A stretch of 64,000 nt of DNA from Ipomoea triloba (GCF_003576645.1 NC_044924.1:21703233-21767232); one strand, 5' to 3'. Positions 45,905 to 57,165 are shown, counted from the stretch's first letter. The notes: generated by a model not told the origin, from the sequence alone. A program made the numbers and translations.

Positions 45905-47012
45905 AGTATAACTCAATTTTGATTTCAGTTTATGATGAACTTTCCGGTAATACGTATAGTATGTATGAACTTTAATACTAGCATGACTGCGTGAATTTTT
46001 TTTTTTAGAATACATACGAGAAATGCAATTTGTACTTGCATTTATTGTATATTAGGTAAAAAAAAAATAGAAAATTTGACAAACTCAAGGGATGATCACA
46101 TTTTTTTTAGGGTCACACTTGTGTGAGACCGTCTTACGGATCCTAATTTATGAGACGGGTCGGGTCAAAGCACCATTCAAATGTCGTAGTTATATGTTCA
46201 AATATAATACTAATCAAGAGTACAATTTTTGTTACTTATAAGAGAAAAAAGTAATACATTTTTCATAATAAAGTAATGTTGACAAGTGTCTCTTACTTAT
46301 AAGAGAAAATATAATACTTTTGAGAAAAAATGTAATACTTTTAAATTGAAATGTAAAAGTATTGTATTTTCCCTTAAAAGTATTACATTGACCCTTATAA
46401 GTAACAAAAATTTTATTCCTAATTAGTATTACATTTGAGCATTTAAGTATGACATTTGTGCGTATAAGTATTACACATGCATATTGACCCGACCCGACTC
46501 GACACGTCTCACGGAGAGACGGCCTCACACAAGTTTTTGCCCTTTTTGAAAAAAAAAACCAAAAACTCAGTCCCAAACAAGTTTTTCATTTTTTTTTGTC
46601 TAAATTTTAAAGTAGCCCATTTGTATCTATTCCTCATGAAATTTACCCATTTCAATCAAGAACGCACACCAACAAATGCACACTCAACAACTTCAATTTT
46701 GATGCTAAAGGCATGAATCCTCGACCAATATGGTGGATTGGGTTGGTAATGACACAACGTGCAATCATGCTATACAATCTAAAGAGCACCACCATTTGTG
46801 ATTATTTTGTGGGGCCAAGCATGAGGTGGAGGAAAAATCGTATAGGAGAGAAAAATGTGATGAGCTCTTGCAAGTATGGTTGCAAAAATCGGCCAAGCCG
46901 GCCGCCGAGGAGAATTACCTCCTAAGTAGTCGCCTAGGCTCCCAACTCAGCCGACTTGTTCGAATTGGCGTTGAACTCTGCAAAATTCGACCGAGTCGGC
47001 CTAGCTAATTTT

Positions 47013-47018
<6 letters not shown>
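45905..47018. repeat. Tandem segmental duplication, copy 2 (with a MITE inserted)
   Basis: Homologous to 44180-44843 with the extra segment 46109-46543. It ends in the same GGCCTAGCTAATT then (TA)n arrangement. The small open frames are shared shadows with no known motif. Confidence 0.75.
46109..46543. mobile_element. MITE with TTGTGTGAGACCGTCT ends
   Basis: Left GTCACACTTGTGTGAGACCG and right inverted AGACGGCCTCACACAAG, with GAGACGGGTCGGGTC/GACCCGACCC just inside each end. The interior has AAGTATTACATTT repeats. It is absent from the otherwise homologous copy at 44.4 kb, which gives an empty site. The ends match a MITE type widespread in dicots. Confidence 0.75.

Positions 47019-47083
<65 letters not shown>
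47019..47083. repeat. (TA)n microsatellite
   Basis: About 60 bp of TA, in the same relative place as the TA tract in duplication copy 1. Confidence 0.95.
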
Positions 47084-47084
<1 letters not shown>

Positions 47085-47540
47085 GTGCACTGTTTTTCTT
47101 TGACTTTTTTTTTTTATAGTTAGCCGCCTAGGCGCTAGGCGCTACTTTGCCACTGAACTAGCATCTAGCTCCCAGAGCCGGATTTTGGGATGTGCAAGCT
47201 GGGTTACAGCACAGGGCCCCAAATTTTAGAGGGCGCAATATTTAATTTTTACCTAGCTAGTTAAGACATTTAAAAATAACAAGTTTGCAATTAATTTTAA
47301 AAGATTCTGAATTGAGAAATGGTAAAAATACAAGTTTATTGTATTTTGTACGTGAGATCAGAGGCTTGAATCTTGTTTGCTGCCCCACCTTTCTGTATTG
47401 ATTTTAAAGATTACGCTTTTGGTAGGGCCTTATTTATTTACAAGAACGGGACTGCAAAAATCTAAAAACCAGTCTTGCTAGCGCCTACTACAACCATGCT
47501 TGCAAGTAATGGTTTTTTTTTTTTTGTGCGATTCACTAAA
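47084..47540. other. GCCTAGGCG- and GGGCCC-rich repeat remnants
   Basis: TTAGCCGCCTAGGCGCTAGG, then a segment (AGCACAGGGCCCCAAATTTT ... GTAGGGCCTTATTTATTTA) similar in style to 58.25-58.98 kb. No coding sequence. Confidence 0.45.
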
Positions 47541-47884
47541 CAAATTTAAAACAGCCCATTCTAGTGCACATTGTGTGCACTAGATGTGGCCACTGGCGTA
47601 AACCCTTTTTTGCCACTCTGTTTCTTTCTTTGTTTTTTTTTTCCTTCGTAGGCTGAAAAAACCTGCCAAAAAAAGAAAACAAACGAGGTTGCTCTAACAT
47701 AGTATGGTAACCACGTTTGGTGTTTATCATCATCACCCATTCACAACATTTTCTTCACGTTTTTCTTATTCTATCAAATAATACCTGTGCCTAATGCTCT
47801 AGTCTGTGCCCCTTTTCCCTCTTCCATCAATCTTGTGCAAGAGTTGGCCAGCCACGGCTGCTTGAATTTTCTAAACAGACCATA

Positions 47885-48135
47885 TGTGAAGAAAATATTG
47901 TGAATGCAGTTCCTGATGATGATAATGACCAAACGTGGTTAGAAGAATATGTGAGATGATATAGCTTGATTGCACCCTAGAATTGAAGTTGTTTCAGACA
48001 TTCAGTGCAAGGATGGTGCAGTATGTGTGCATCAATGCTGAAGGAAATACTTGTCTTGCAAGCTAGAAGGGTAATGTATAAGTGTGGACATAAAGGCATA
48101 CTCAAGTTACTGAGGAAGTTTGAGTTAGTAATAAA
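47885..48135 (+). pseudogene. PMD-domain gene fragment 3 (C-terminal piece)
   Basis: Matches only the last part of fragment 6: EENIVNAVPDDDNDQTWLEEYVR then a stop, and then the shared tail with TGCAAGGATGGTGCAGTATG. The start is abrupt at 47880. Confidence 0.6.
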
Positions 48136-48139
48136 TATT

Positions 48140-48450
48140 ATGGAAAACTGTAAATTATGTACCTCTATAATATGTCAATTATCAATGTCACCTCTGAATT
48201 ATTAGTGGTGTAAATATTGACTCTTAATTTTCAAGACGATACATATATTGCCCCTCCCAAGTGTATATGTTGCCCCTCAATTTTTTGAAACGGTACATAT
48301 ATATATATTGTCCCTCCCGTACGGTATGGGAGGGTAATATATATACCGTTTTGAAAATTGAGGGCAATATTTATACCACTAAATATTGATAATTGATAAT
48401 TGATAATTGACATATTATAGAGGGACATAAATTACAATTTTCCTTAAATA
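48140..48450. mobile_element. Palindromic MITE at the PMD tail
   Basis: GGAAAACTGTAAATTATG... and the inverse ...CATAAATTACAATTTTCC, with TATAATATGTCAATTATCAAT arms and a central CCTCCCGTACGGTATGGGAGG. A partly sequenced relative lies at 63570-63740 after PMD fragment 6, so it was in place before the PMD unit was copied. Confidence 0.7.
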
Positions 48451-49094
48451 TTATATTTTGACCATAGCTGCTTGTTGAATTGTCTGTCTCTTCTTGTTTT
48501 GCTGATGAGGAAATACCAAAAAGATAGAGAATGATTTCATCTTTGGTTGAACAAATGGTGACAATACTGGAAAAAATGAATTATTATTGTTACAGACTTA
48601 CAGGAATGAATGGTGTACTATAACATATTTCTTTTGTGGCTGCAAATGGAGGCTATATGGGAGAATTATATATGTCCAATTAAAACTTCAGTATCATTGA
48701 GGGGAAGGGAATTCTGTCATGTTCTTGAGCTTAAATTTCAAAATTTTTTAGTTGTTTGACATACTGGTCTGATCTGATCTGCTCAATTTTTTTAGTGTAT
48801 AATCAACCTGCTCACCTTCAATTTATATTACATCCAATCTATAGAGATTTTGTCAATTATATTGATTACAAATTCCACATAAGACTTCTATCAAACATAT
48901 GGTGGGATTGCCAATCAATAACAAAGAAAAAAACAGACATAATTGGAGCAACATAATCTGATCAAAACTGAATCAGAAATAGTTTCTGATCCAACTAATA
49001 GTTCATTAAAATTAATGAGTGAAGGGGTTGGGATTAAAGAAATGAATTGCAGAAATAAGTTGATATTATTTCTACCATTATAAGCAAGTGAGCT

Positions 49095-50215
49095 CATTTA
49101 CTGCAAGGAAGATCAAATTTCTCATTACCATTTATACTCCTTTAAGGTAATTCTACTCTATTTCACTCAATCTTGTATTTGTGCAGAGTGCAAAAGCTAG
49201 ATCTATAAGTGATTTGTACCATTTTAGGAAGTGTAGAATCTTTCGTTTTGTAACACTAGTGGAATGAAATTTAATCTAATGTGTTATATATTTGACTACT
49301 TTGAATGTAAAACTATATACATGATCTTACATATAAAATATGCATGCTAATTATGGTTCAATTTTGTTTTGGTGATGTTGTTCAACTAGCTAGTGGTCAC
49401 AGTGGACATGGTCAATGTCTTTGGGCTGGGGTAGAAAATGAACATATTATAAGAAAAAGGGAAAAACATTACATAAGTTTTGGAGACCTTTAATTTGTTT
49501 ATTTTATTTATTAGATGAGAATAGCAAATTTGCATGAAAATATTTTGAAAAAATGTGTGGGAATTGGGATAAAATAACCAATTCCTATATTAGAAAGTCA
49601 GGGGAAAATGATGATAAATAATGGCACAACAACACAAGGATAAAAGAAGCTAAGTTATCCACTTAATTTCTTAAATATTGTTTTCAAAAATTTTAAATTC
49701 AATTTTTTATTATTAATCAAACTTTTAATATAATGTACGTCTAAATATACAAAATTTCTCATTAACAATAAATTTAATATAAAAATTAATTATAAACATA
49801 TAATTCGAATTTGATCTGAAAGAATAAAATAAGATTGAGAAATTATTTGTCAATAGTTTCCATCATATTTCTATATTCCTTTTTCTTATATTTTCTCTTC
49901 CATTATCTTCCCACATATGTTTTACCCATCTAAACAACCGGTTTTGTTGTATCAGGAACATATAGTTACCTAGAATTTCTAGTTTTCATATTGTGTATTG
50001 TAGAGGTATAACAATGTTTGTGTTTTAACCTTCCTTCCTCCTTTTTTTTTTTTTTTTTTTGACTTGGTAGGACATCACACAACTTGAATCATGTCCCATT
50101 TGCAATTATGTTCTTACCCAGCAAAAGCCTTATAGATCTACTCAATTAAGTTTGGAAAGGATGTCGTCAAATAAATGAACCTGGCCTTGGGGTGATGTAG
50201 ATATGATAGCTCGTT
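49095..50215. other. Dispersed repeat then AT-rich sequence, no gene seen
   Basis: 49095-49450 is the third copy of the repeat at 38.9 and 40.2 kb. The rest is AT-rich with a poly-T run at 50043-50060. Confidence 0.5.
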
Positions 50216-50219
50216 TTGG

Positions 50220-50385
50220 GATACAAAATTGAAGTTGTGTGAATGATTGTGTTTTAGTTGTGATATATTATTTATGTGTATTCAATGGTAGATTGGAGTT
50301 AAGTTAGTGAAGTGATTGCATGCAAGATTTGGACAAGGATGGTGCACTGTGTCAAATGAAAGGGTTACAATGGCGGTGTGAGCAT
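50220..50385 (+). repeat. PMD-associated upstream motif, copy on the plus strand
   Basis: AATGATTGTGTTTTAGTTGT, TAGATTGGAGTTAAGTTAGT, GCAAGATTTGGACAAGG and GGTGCACTGTGTCAAATGAA: the inverse of 26.7 kb. It lies 110 bp upstream of PMD fragment 4, which fits a conserved 5' region. Confidence 0.6.
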
Positions 50386-50494
50386 AAATATAATATAAAC
50401 ATAAATGTGCAGTCCAACTATCAGCTTAGGCTTTTAGTTGGGTGGAGCACATGATTCAATTTGGTTATGCATATATAGCATAAGTAGGATGACT

Positions 50495-51560
50495 ATAGAG
50501 ATGTTTTAAATTGCAAACAAAAGATGAGTCGTGTGACATATGTCATGACCTCCTCAGCACCGCATCCGGCCTAACAATAACTCAATTTTTTTTTATCTTG
50601 ATATGTCTACAGAACTCGCGACCGCTGATAAAGAGTTCAACTAATGAAGACATGGAAAACATGCATGGCTCAGTTACGCATCATGCAATTACTAGGTGAA
50701 GTGTTATTCCGCAACACGCTGAACAACAAGGTGAAACCATATTTCTTAGACTACATTAGAGATTTGACAACAAGGTGAGACTATGTTTCTTAGACTACAT
50801 TAGAGATTTGCAAAGTGCCGATTACTACAGTTGGGATAGTGCTATTCTTGCCTTCTTGTATCGAAGCATGCATGTGCAAGGTGCCCACGGATAATGCTTA
50901 TCAAAGTAGTCGTTCCTCATTCTTCTTCAATTGTGGGTTTGGGAGCGTATCATCTTGCCTTACTCTCCCTCCCTCAGGATTGGACCTAATATATCGACCT
51001 AGAGCTGTTAGCTAGGTATATATATGTTTACGAATTTATTTCAAAATTATACTAAACCAAGATCATGTGTCAAAAATTTAATATTGTCCAATAGGTACCA
51101 TCCATTAAAAAGCATGAACGTAAACTTTTAAAAAAAAACAATAAATAAGTAAATAATATTAAACTAAAAAAAGTATTTCATATTAGTGATATAAGAAAGT
51201 AGAAATGATATAGGTAGCTGATACTTATAGTGGCTACCATTTCTATTTTCAAAGTAATCAATACACATATTGTTTCTGGTTTAATATTATTTATTCCTCT
51301 ATTTCTTTTATATTTTATGTTTTTACTTTCAGACATGTAAAATTATTAGTCACTAGTACAATCACATTTAATTTTTAATTAGATTCACGTTTAAGGCAAA
51401 GCCATTGCACCAACAGTTGAGCCAAACTAACCACTACTTATTAGGTCATTTTAGGAAGTGTACTAGAAGATTTGACGATGTTAGTAGTCATGTCTTAAAA
51501 GCATACAGAGATCAACTTCACAATATGAAAGAAGACACTCATTTATGTACTGAATACGCA
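50495..51560 (+). pseudogene. PMD-domain gene fragment 4
   Basis: Begins with the AAAGATGAGTCGTGTGACAT block also found at 60.9 kb, then degenerate PMD sequence (LRDFTTR..., ADYYSWDSAILAFLYRSMH), a local 44-bp duplication at 50720-50800 and LTLPPSGLDLIYRPRAVS. A probable intron from 51014 (TAG|GTATAT) runs to the TTTTAG at 51454. The next exon matches KAYRDQLHNMKEDTH. Frames are broken throughout. It provides the empty-site sequence for the MITE in fragment 6. Confidence 0.6.
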
Positions 51561-51630
51561 TTAGCGGGTGTTGTTGCTATGTTCATTTATGTACTGAATA
51601 CGCATTAGCGGGTGTTGTTACTATGTTCTT
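51540..51630. repeat. 44-bp tandem duplication
   Basis: ATTTATGTACTGAATACGCA recurs 44 bp later (51541 and 51585) with a G/A difference. Not one of the 42-bp ladders. Confidence 0.75.
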
Positions 51631-51992
51631 AATTTCTGAAAGGTTAAGTGAATGATTGTGTTTTAGTTGTGATTAATTTATGTGTCTTCAATGTTGAAGT
51701 GGTTGGGTGCAAGATTTGTGTAAAGATGCTAACATAGATTTTTTAATTCACAAATTAATTAAAAGAAAAAAAAACAATAATTGAAAAGACTACTATACCA
51801 ACCCGAGTCAAGAAATGAGTTAACTCATAGACCACAATTTCCATCTCTAATCACTCGTTCATCATCTTCGATTCTCACTATCGACTAGTTCTGACTTAAA
51901 GTTTCACTTTGTAATTTCTTTGCCATTTTCTTCTCCTGAGTCTGATATCTTCTTTGCATTTGATTTGCTGCAAAGGAAAATGGCAAATTATG

Positions 51993-52884
51993 ATGCACAT
52001 AGCAATGTGCACCACGTACCTAAACGACGTCGTTTTGAGCATTGTAAGTTAATGGTCTATTTTTTTTGGAAATCACGTTTCCCATTTCGGCCGGTCTATG
52101 TATTTATGTTAATATTCTGTGTATTCCAGACAATCATTCTGTGTATTCTAGGCAACCGTTCTGTGTATTCTAGACAACTGTTATGTGTATTCATGTTAGT
52201 AACACATGTTGTGATGTGTTTGTGCATTCAAATGTTTAGGAGGATGAGTTATGTGTATTTTGTGTAAATATTCTGTGTATTCATGTTATTAACACATGTT
52301 GTGATGTGTTTGTGCATTCGAATGTTAGGAGGATGAGTTCAGTGTATTTTGTGTCAATATTCTGTGTATTCCAGACAATCATTCTGTGTATTCTAGGCAA
52401 CCGTTATGTGTATTCACGTTAGTAACACATGTTGTGGTGTGTTTGTGCATTCAAATGATTAGGAGGATGAGTTCAGTGTATTTTGTGTCAATATTCTGTG
52501 TATTCATGTTATTAACACATGTTGTGATGTGTTTGTGCATTCGAATGTTAGGAGGATGAGTTCTGTGTATTTTGTGTCAATATTCTGTGTATTTTGGGCA
52601 AACATTTTGTGTATTATAGGAAAACGTTCTGTGTATTTTATATAATGATTATGTGTATTATAGATAATGATTTCCCTTGAGTCATTCGCGTCCGCGTCCA
52701 CTAACATCTGTGTATTTTGTGTCAATATTCAAACATTCTATGTATTCTAGGCAAGCGTTTTGTGTATTACAGATAATGATTATGTGTATTATAGATAATG
52801 AATTCCCTGAGTCATTCGCATCCGCGTTCACTAACACCGAAACGACGTCGTTTTACGTACGTGGTGCACACTGCTATGTGCACC
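51993..52884. mobile_element. TIR element (~890 bp) with TCTGTGTATT repeat interior
   Basis: Inverted ends of about 45 bp: ATGCACATAGCAATGTGCAC then CACGTACCTAAACGACGTCG at the left, inverse at 52838-52884. The interior has many TTCTGTGTATT and AACACATGTTGTGATGTG units in two larger blocks. No transposase; non-autonomous. The AAACGACGTCGTTT near each end is itself a palindrome. Target duplication not resolved. Confidence 0.7.
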
Positions 52885-53014
52885 GTGGTGCAGGGTATAA
52901 CGATTGAAGGAAAATATAGTGGGTAGGGATTTGCAATTTGCTATCTGATCTAATGGGTTGTGGTCTTGTGGACTTGCGGGTTTGACACGGCTTGTGGACT
53001 TTTGGGCTTAACAT

Positions 53015-53017
<3 letters not shown>

Positions 53018-53069
<52 letters not shown>
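53018..53069. repeat. (AAT)n microsatellite, left flank of Helitron
   Basis: Seventeen AAT triplets end exactly where the Helitron starts. The tract continues as TAATAATAATAA at 56544 beyond its other end. Confidence 0.9.
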
Positions 53070-53070
<1 letters not shown>

Positions 53071-53974
53071 CTTTATATATATAAAAAAATCCTCCAAAAC
53101 GAAATCTTATTTCCCGCTCCAAATATTGTACATTAAAACAATTAAAACAATAAAATAATATTAAAATTACAATAATATTAAAACACGAAATCCTATAACA
53201 TCAAAACATTGTTATACATTAGGATTAGTACATTGTTATAATCTATATATATATATATAAACAAAATCCTCCAAAACGAAATCCTATTTCCCGCCCAAAA
53301 TAGTGTACATTAAAACAATTAAAACAATAAAATAATATTAAAAGTACAATAATATTAAAACACGAAATCCTATAACATCAAAACATTGTTATACATTAGG
53401 ATTAGTACATTGTTATAATCTTTATCTTTATATATAAAAAACCAAAATCCTCCAAAACGAAATCTTCCTTCCCGCCCAAAATATTGTACATTAAAACAAT
53501 TAAAATAATAGAATAATATTAAAACAATACAATTCCTATACTACAATTCCAATACAATTCGTATAAACAATATAATAATATTAAAACAATACAATTCCTA
53601 TATATACTACAATTCCAATACAATTCGTATCAAATAAATCTTCTATTAAAACACGAAATCCAATACTACAAAATGAAGTTTACTATTCTACAATTCCTAT
53701 ACTACAATTCCAATACAATTCATTAAATCTTCTTCTATACTAGATGTGTTTTTATTTCTTTTTTGTTATACTAAATTTCTAATAGTATACATTCATTAAT
53801 GTCAATTTTAAATCTTTTGTCAAGAAACATTTTATCAGACCAAAATAATATTAAATATACATGCATCCTTATGAATACTTTAAATATTTAGTTGTTACTG
53901 AATATATAAATTTTAGTTTGGCAATATAGGATACAAAAGGTCCTTTATTTCAAATCTTTTGTTTGTTTTTTTGC

Positions 53975-54990
53975 AGATTTGATTGGCCGTGTTGTTTCCA
54001 TTACTGAGCAAAAAGTTGTCCAAGTTAATTCAAATCCTCAAAGGTTGATTGATTTTGGCATTGAAGACTCTCGGTATGTGTTTGTTTGGATGTCTTTTTT
54101 ATTTGTTTAAGTATAAATTTAGGCATCATCATGCTCATTGTTGTTTTCACTACTCAGGGGTAGTCGGCTCATTGTTACCCTATGGGAGGAGACGTGGATT
54201 CTGTCTTGCCTTACTATAATGTTGATTTGGCAGAACCACTGATTGTTATACTACAGCTGTGTAGAGCATGTGTGAATAAGGGTAAGTAATTACCCAATAG
54301 CAGTCATAAATTTGTGAATAAGGGTAAGTAATTACCCAATAGCAGTCATAAATTTGTTTAATTCGGTAAGTAATTACCCAATAGCAGTCATAAATTTGTT
54401 TAATTCGATTATAACTATTTAAAATTGTTTATCATATTAGATGGTGATGTTAGGATATCCAATTCCTACACCGCAACAAAGATTCTGTTCAACTATGAAT
54501 GCCCTGAGTTCCTCAATTTCAAGGAGAGGTATTGTGTCAGTTCATTTTTTTTTTTTTTTTAGTATGTGTCAGTTCAATTTTGTCCACTCAGTATCATATT
54601 CTATTTCAAACATGTTTGATGATTTCGGGTAATCTGTTTAAATTAGTATGCCTAGATTCTTGACTCCAATACGAAGTATAAGCTCAAGTTCAAGAATGAC
54701 TGGATCTGGATCATTGGAAGCTCTATCAAGTGAAAATGTCACAATTACTTCTTTAAAGGAAATTTATGACAACAAGAAGGTACAAATCACACGTTGAGAG
54801 TTTGTATTGAAATCATTTTAAAAGCTACTCATTATATTTTTCATGTATTGTGCAATTAATTTTTAGGTCGGAGAATTTTGGATACTTGGAGAAATTCTAG
54901 ACATAGAACAAGAATGGTACTTCAAGGCCTGTAAGGATAAGGGGTGTGGGAAGAAGCTTCAAGAATATACGGACACCCACCCAAAACAGT
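53975..54990 (+). pseudogene. RPA1-like (replication protein A large subunit) gene fragment
   Basis: Exon-like pieces: DLIGRVVSITEQKVVQVNSNPQRLIDFGIEDSR (near 53978-54075), SRLIVTLWEE with VDLAEPLIVILQLCRACVN after a frame change (54157-54280), DGDVRISNSYTATKILFNYECPEF (54441-54530), SENVTITSLKEIYDNKK (54727-54780) and VGEFWILGEILDIEQEWYFKACKDKGCGKKLQEYTD (54868-54985). This is the OB-fold/zinc-ribbon layout of plant RPA1-like proteins, often carried by Helitrons. It is spliced, with frame errors and 42-bp ladders at one junction. Confidence 0.7.
54271..54410. repeat. Perfect 42-bp tandem ladder at an RPA-fragment splice site
   Basis: TGTGAATAAGGGTAAGTAAT at 54271 and 54313; GGTAAGTAATTACCCAATAG at 54281, 54323 and 54365. 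All steps are 42 bp, duplicating a GTAAGT donor. Same artefact signature as in the CACTA element. Confidence 0.85.
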
Positions 54991-55370
54991 CCTTCAATAT
55001 TTAGGATGCGATTATTTCCTATTTTCCTATTCGTTGTACAATTCTACATTACAATTTCTATTGTATCACAATTCTACTTTACAATTCCTATCATACTACA
55101 ATTCTATCGTAATAAGACTACTATATATAAAAACAAGATCCTCACTTTAAGCTTCCCGCCCAAAACAGTCCTACAATATTTAGGATGCGATTATTTCCTA
55201 TTCGTTTAAACAAAATCCTCACTTTAAGCTTCTTATTCGTTGTACAATTCTACATTACATTTCTTGTCGTATTACAATTCTACATTACCAATTCCTATCA
55301 TACTACAATTCTATCGTAATAAGATACAACCTTATATAAATTCCTAATCCTATACTGCGAACTTTAAAAG
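54985..55370. repeat. Second set of Helitron-like 5' repeats
   Basis: CCGCCCAAAACAGTCCTACA, GGATGCGATTATTTCC and ATCCTCACTTTAAGCTTC units occur two to three times, with TACAATTCTACATTACA repeats. The layout mirrors the 5' repeats at 53.1-53.5 kb, suggesting a nested or recombined second Helitron. Confidence 0.55.
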
Positions 55371-55935
55371 AGAAACGTAGTGCAATTATTCCAGACATCC
55401 CCACTGTCAAATATGCAAATTCTGTTGTTGCGCCTGTTTTCTTTCAATTCTACAAATCGAAAACAATTTTCTTCTTTCACTAATGGAGTCTATTTTGTCT
55501 CTGCTTCCGACCTATCCCCCAATACGAAGAAAAGTTGTATAAGGCTTCGATTGATTCGTTGTTATTTGTCCCGGGAATATCAACGTTCCGCAGTCAACCA
55601 ACAGACACTGGGTGCCTACTCCATAACATTAATTAGGCAAATTAGAAAAGAGAAAGGATATTATTAATTGACTGAATATTATTTAAAAACATTAAAAAAA
55701 TTAATTACAATTTTCTTTTGAAAACTTTACATTATGTAAACTTTAAAAAAAATTATCTAAACATGGGTTGTTAGATTTTTTATAATAATTAAAATTAATT
55801 CATTCAAATATGGAGGAGGAAGAAAAGAACTAAATGCGATATCGTGAAAATGAGTACACTTAAGGTATAAAAGTATAATTGCACATATATTAGTGTAGTA
55901 TTTGTTCATAATTACTTCCTCAACCTACTGAAGCA
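55371..55935. other. Unassigned open frames inside the Helitron
   Basis: In one frame the sequence reads LRTLKEKRSAIIPDIPTVKY and so on, with stops. Another gives 95 residues from 55380. Neither is recognised. May be captured host sequence. Confidence 0.3.
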
Positions 55936-55959
55936 CAAAAAAATCAACATTACCTCCAC

Positions 55960-56042
55960 TGAGACTGAGACTCAAACCCATCCCATTCTCCTTCCATATA
56001 GGAGTGCAACCGGTGTCATTAGACCACAAGGTCTTGGCATAT
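55960..56042 (-). mobile_element. tRNA-derived SINE 3, inside the Helitron
   Basis: The minus strand reads ATGCCAAGACCTTGTGGTCT with A box TGGTCTAATGAC and B box GGGTTTGAGTCTC, the same family as SINE 1 at 40.72 kb. It inserted after or together with the Helitron. Confidence 0.7.
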
Positions 56043-56581
56043 TTATAATAAATATAATTAAATTATTTCTCATTTTAACAGAGTCAGTAGCACTCAAAAA
56101 AAATTATTTCTCATTTTCCCATATTTATTATAGTAATAATATAATTACATAAGTCATATTACATATCGATCTTTTTAAGATAATTGTTGACAAACATGTC
56201 ATATATTATTCATCAATTAATTGAGTAATACTTTTGCACTAATCTTATAATCAAATATATGTATACATTCAATATTAGAATTTTTTATAATTTCATCTTT
56301 ATTTTTATTATCTAAATATATAATAAAAAATTTATCTGTGCATCGCATTGATTAATTGGACAATTATTTGCTCTAATTCAAGCAAGAAAAACATTTAAAA
56401 AAAAAACATAATCGATCCAACCAATTTCATCAATTGCGCTATATAATATTCGATGTTATAATTTATATAATTGTATATCGATCTAAAAATTTTTAAAATA
56501 TTAAACAAATCCAATCCGTGCAACGCACGGGCGAAAATACTAGTAATAATAATAATAATAGTTTTTACTATAAAATTATAG

Positions 56582-57165
56582 GGTTAAATACACCCCTAAA
56601 CATTATACCAAAGTGCAATTAAGCCCCAAACTTTAAACAAATAGATCCACTTAGCAAGTAACTAATAGGTTATCGGTAACTATACCACCGCTGACCGCCA
56701 TCACTGACGGTTGACCGCCATATAAACACTAACTTAAAAAAAAAAGTCACCGGCTTCCTTCTCCGTCGCCTCCTTCTCCAGGAAGAAGGCGAATCACTTC
56801 TTCCTGGAGAAGGAGGTGACCCGTGACCGGCGTCGCCTCCTCTCTAGGAAGAAGGCAATTTGCGTCGCCTTCTTCAACTGAGGAAGAAGGCGACGTTTGG
56901 TCGCCTCCTTCTCTAGGAAGAAGGCGACTGGTTGCATTCTTCAACTGAGAAGAAGGCGACTCTGGTTGCCTTCTTCAACTGATGAAGAAGGCGGCCGGTG
57001 ATCGAAAAACGGTCATCGGCGGCCGATTTAATCGTACGGAGTTGAATTACCGGCAATTACCCGTAGGTGACGGGCTATTGGGTTTGAATGCTTCAAAATA
57101 ATAAGTTGATGTGTTTAATTGAATCTTTTTAAAGTTTGGGGGCTTAATTGCACTTTTTTATTAAG
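56582..57165. mobile_element. TIR/foldback element with a GTCGCCTTCTTC hairpin array
   Basis: Ends are inverted: GTGCAATTAAGCCCCAAACT at 56620 against AGTTTGGGGGCTTAATTGCA near 57132-57155. The centre (56750-57000) has six or more units alternating GTCGCCTCCTTCTCCAGGAA and GAAGGCGAC, each able to form a hairpin. No convincing protein; the minus-strand frame of 65 residues only mirrors the repeat. Confidence 0.65.

Larger units (their letters stand above)
53070..56543 (+). mobile_element. Helitron carrying an RPA1-like gene fragment
   Basis: Starts TCTTTATATATATAAA and ends GTGCAACGCACGGGCGAAAATACTAG. The end has the 3' hairpin (CCGTGCAACGCACGGG) about 10 bp before CTAG, as Helitrons require. 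It is flanked by A at 53069 and T at 56544, both in one AAT microsatellite, and with no target duplication, as expected of rolling-circle insertion. The 5' end is repeated about three times (near 53070, 53250 and 53430, about 180 bp apart). The interior carries RPA-like exons, but no Rep/helicase was found, so it is non-autonomous. Confidence 0.88.

Noticed and set aside
52090..52800. Telomere-like repeat
   Set aside because: The unit is TCTGTGTATT-like, not TTTAGGG, and lies inside a TIR element.
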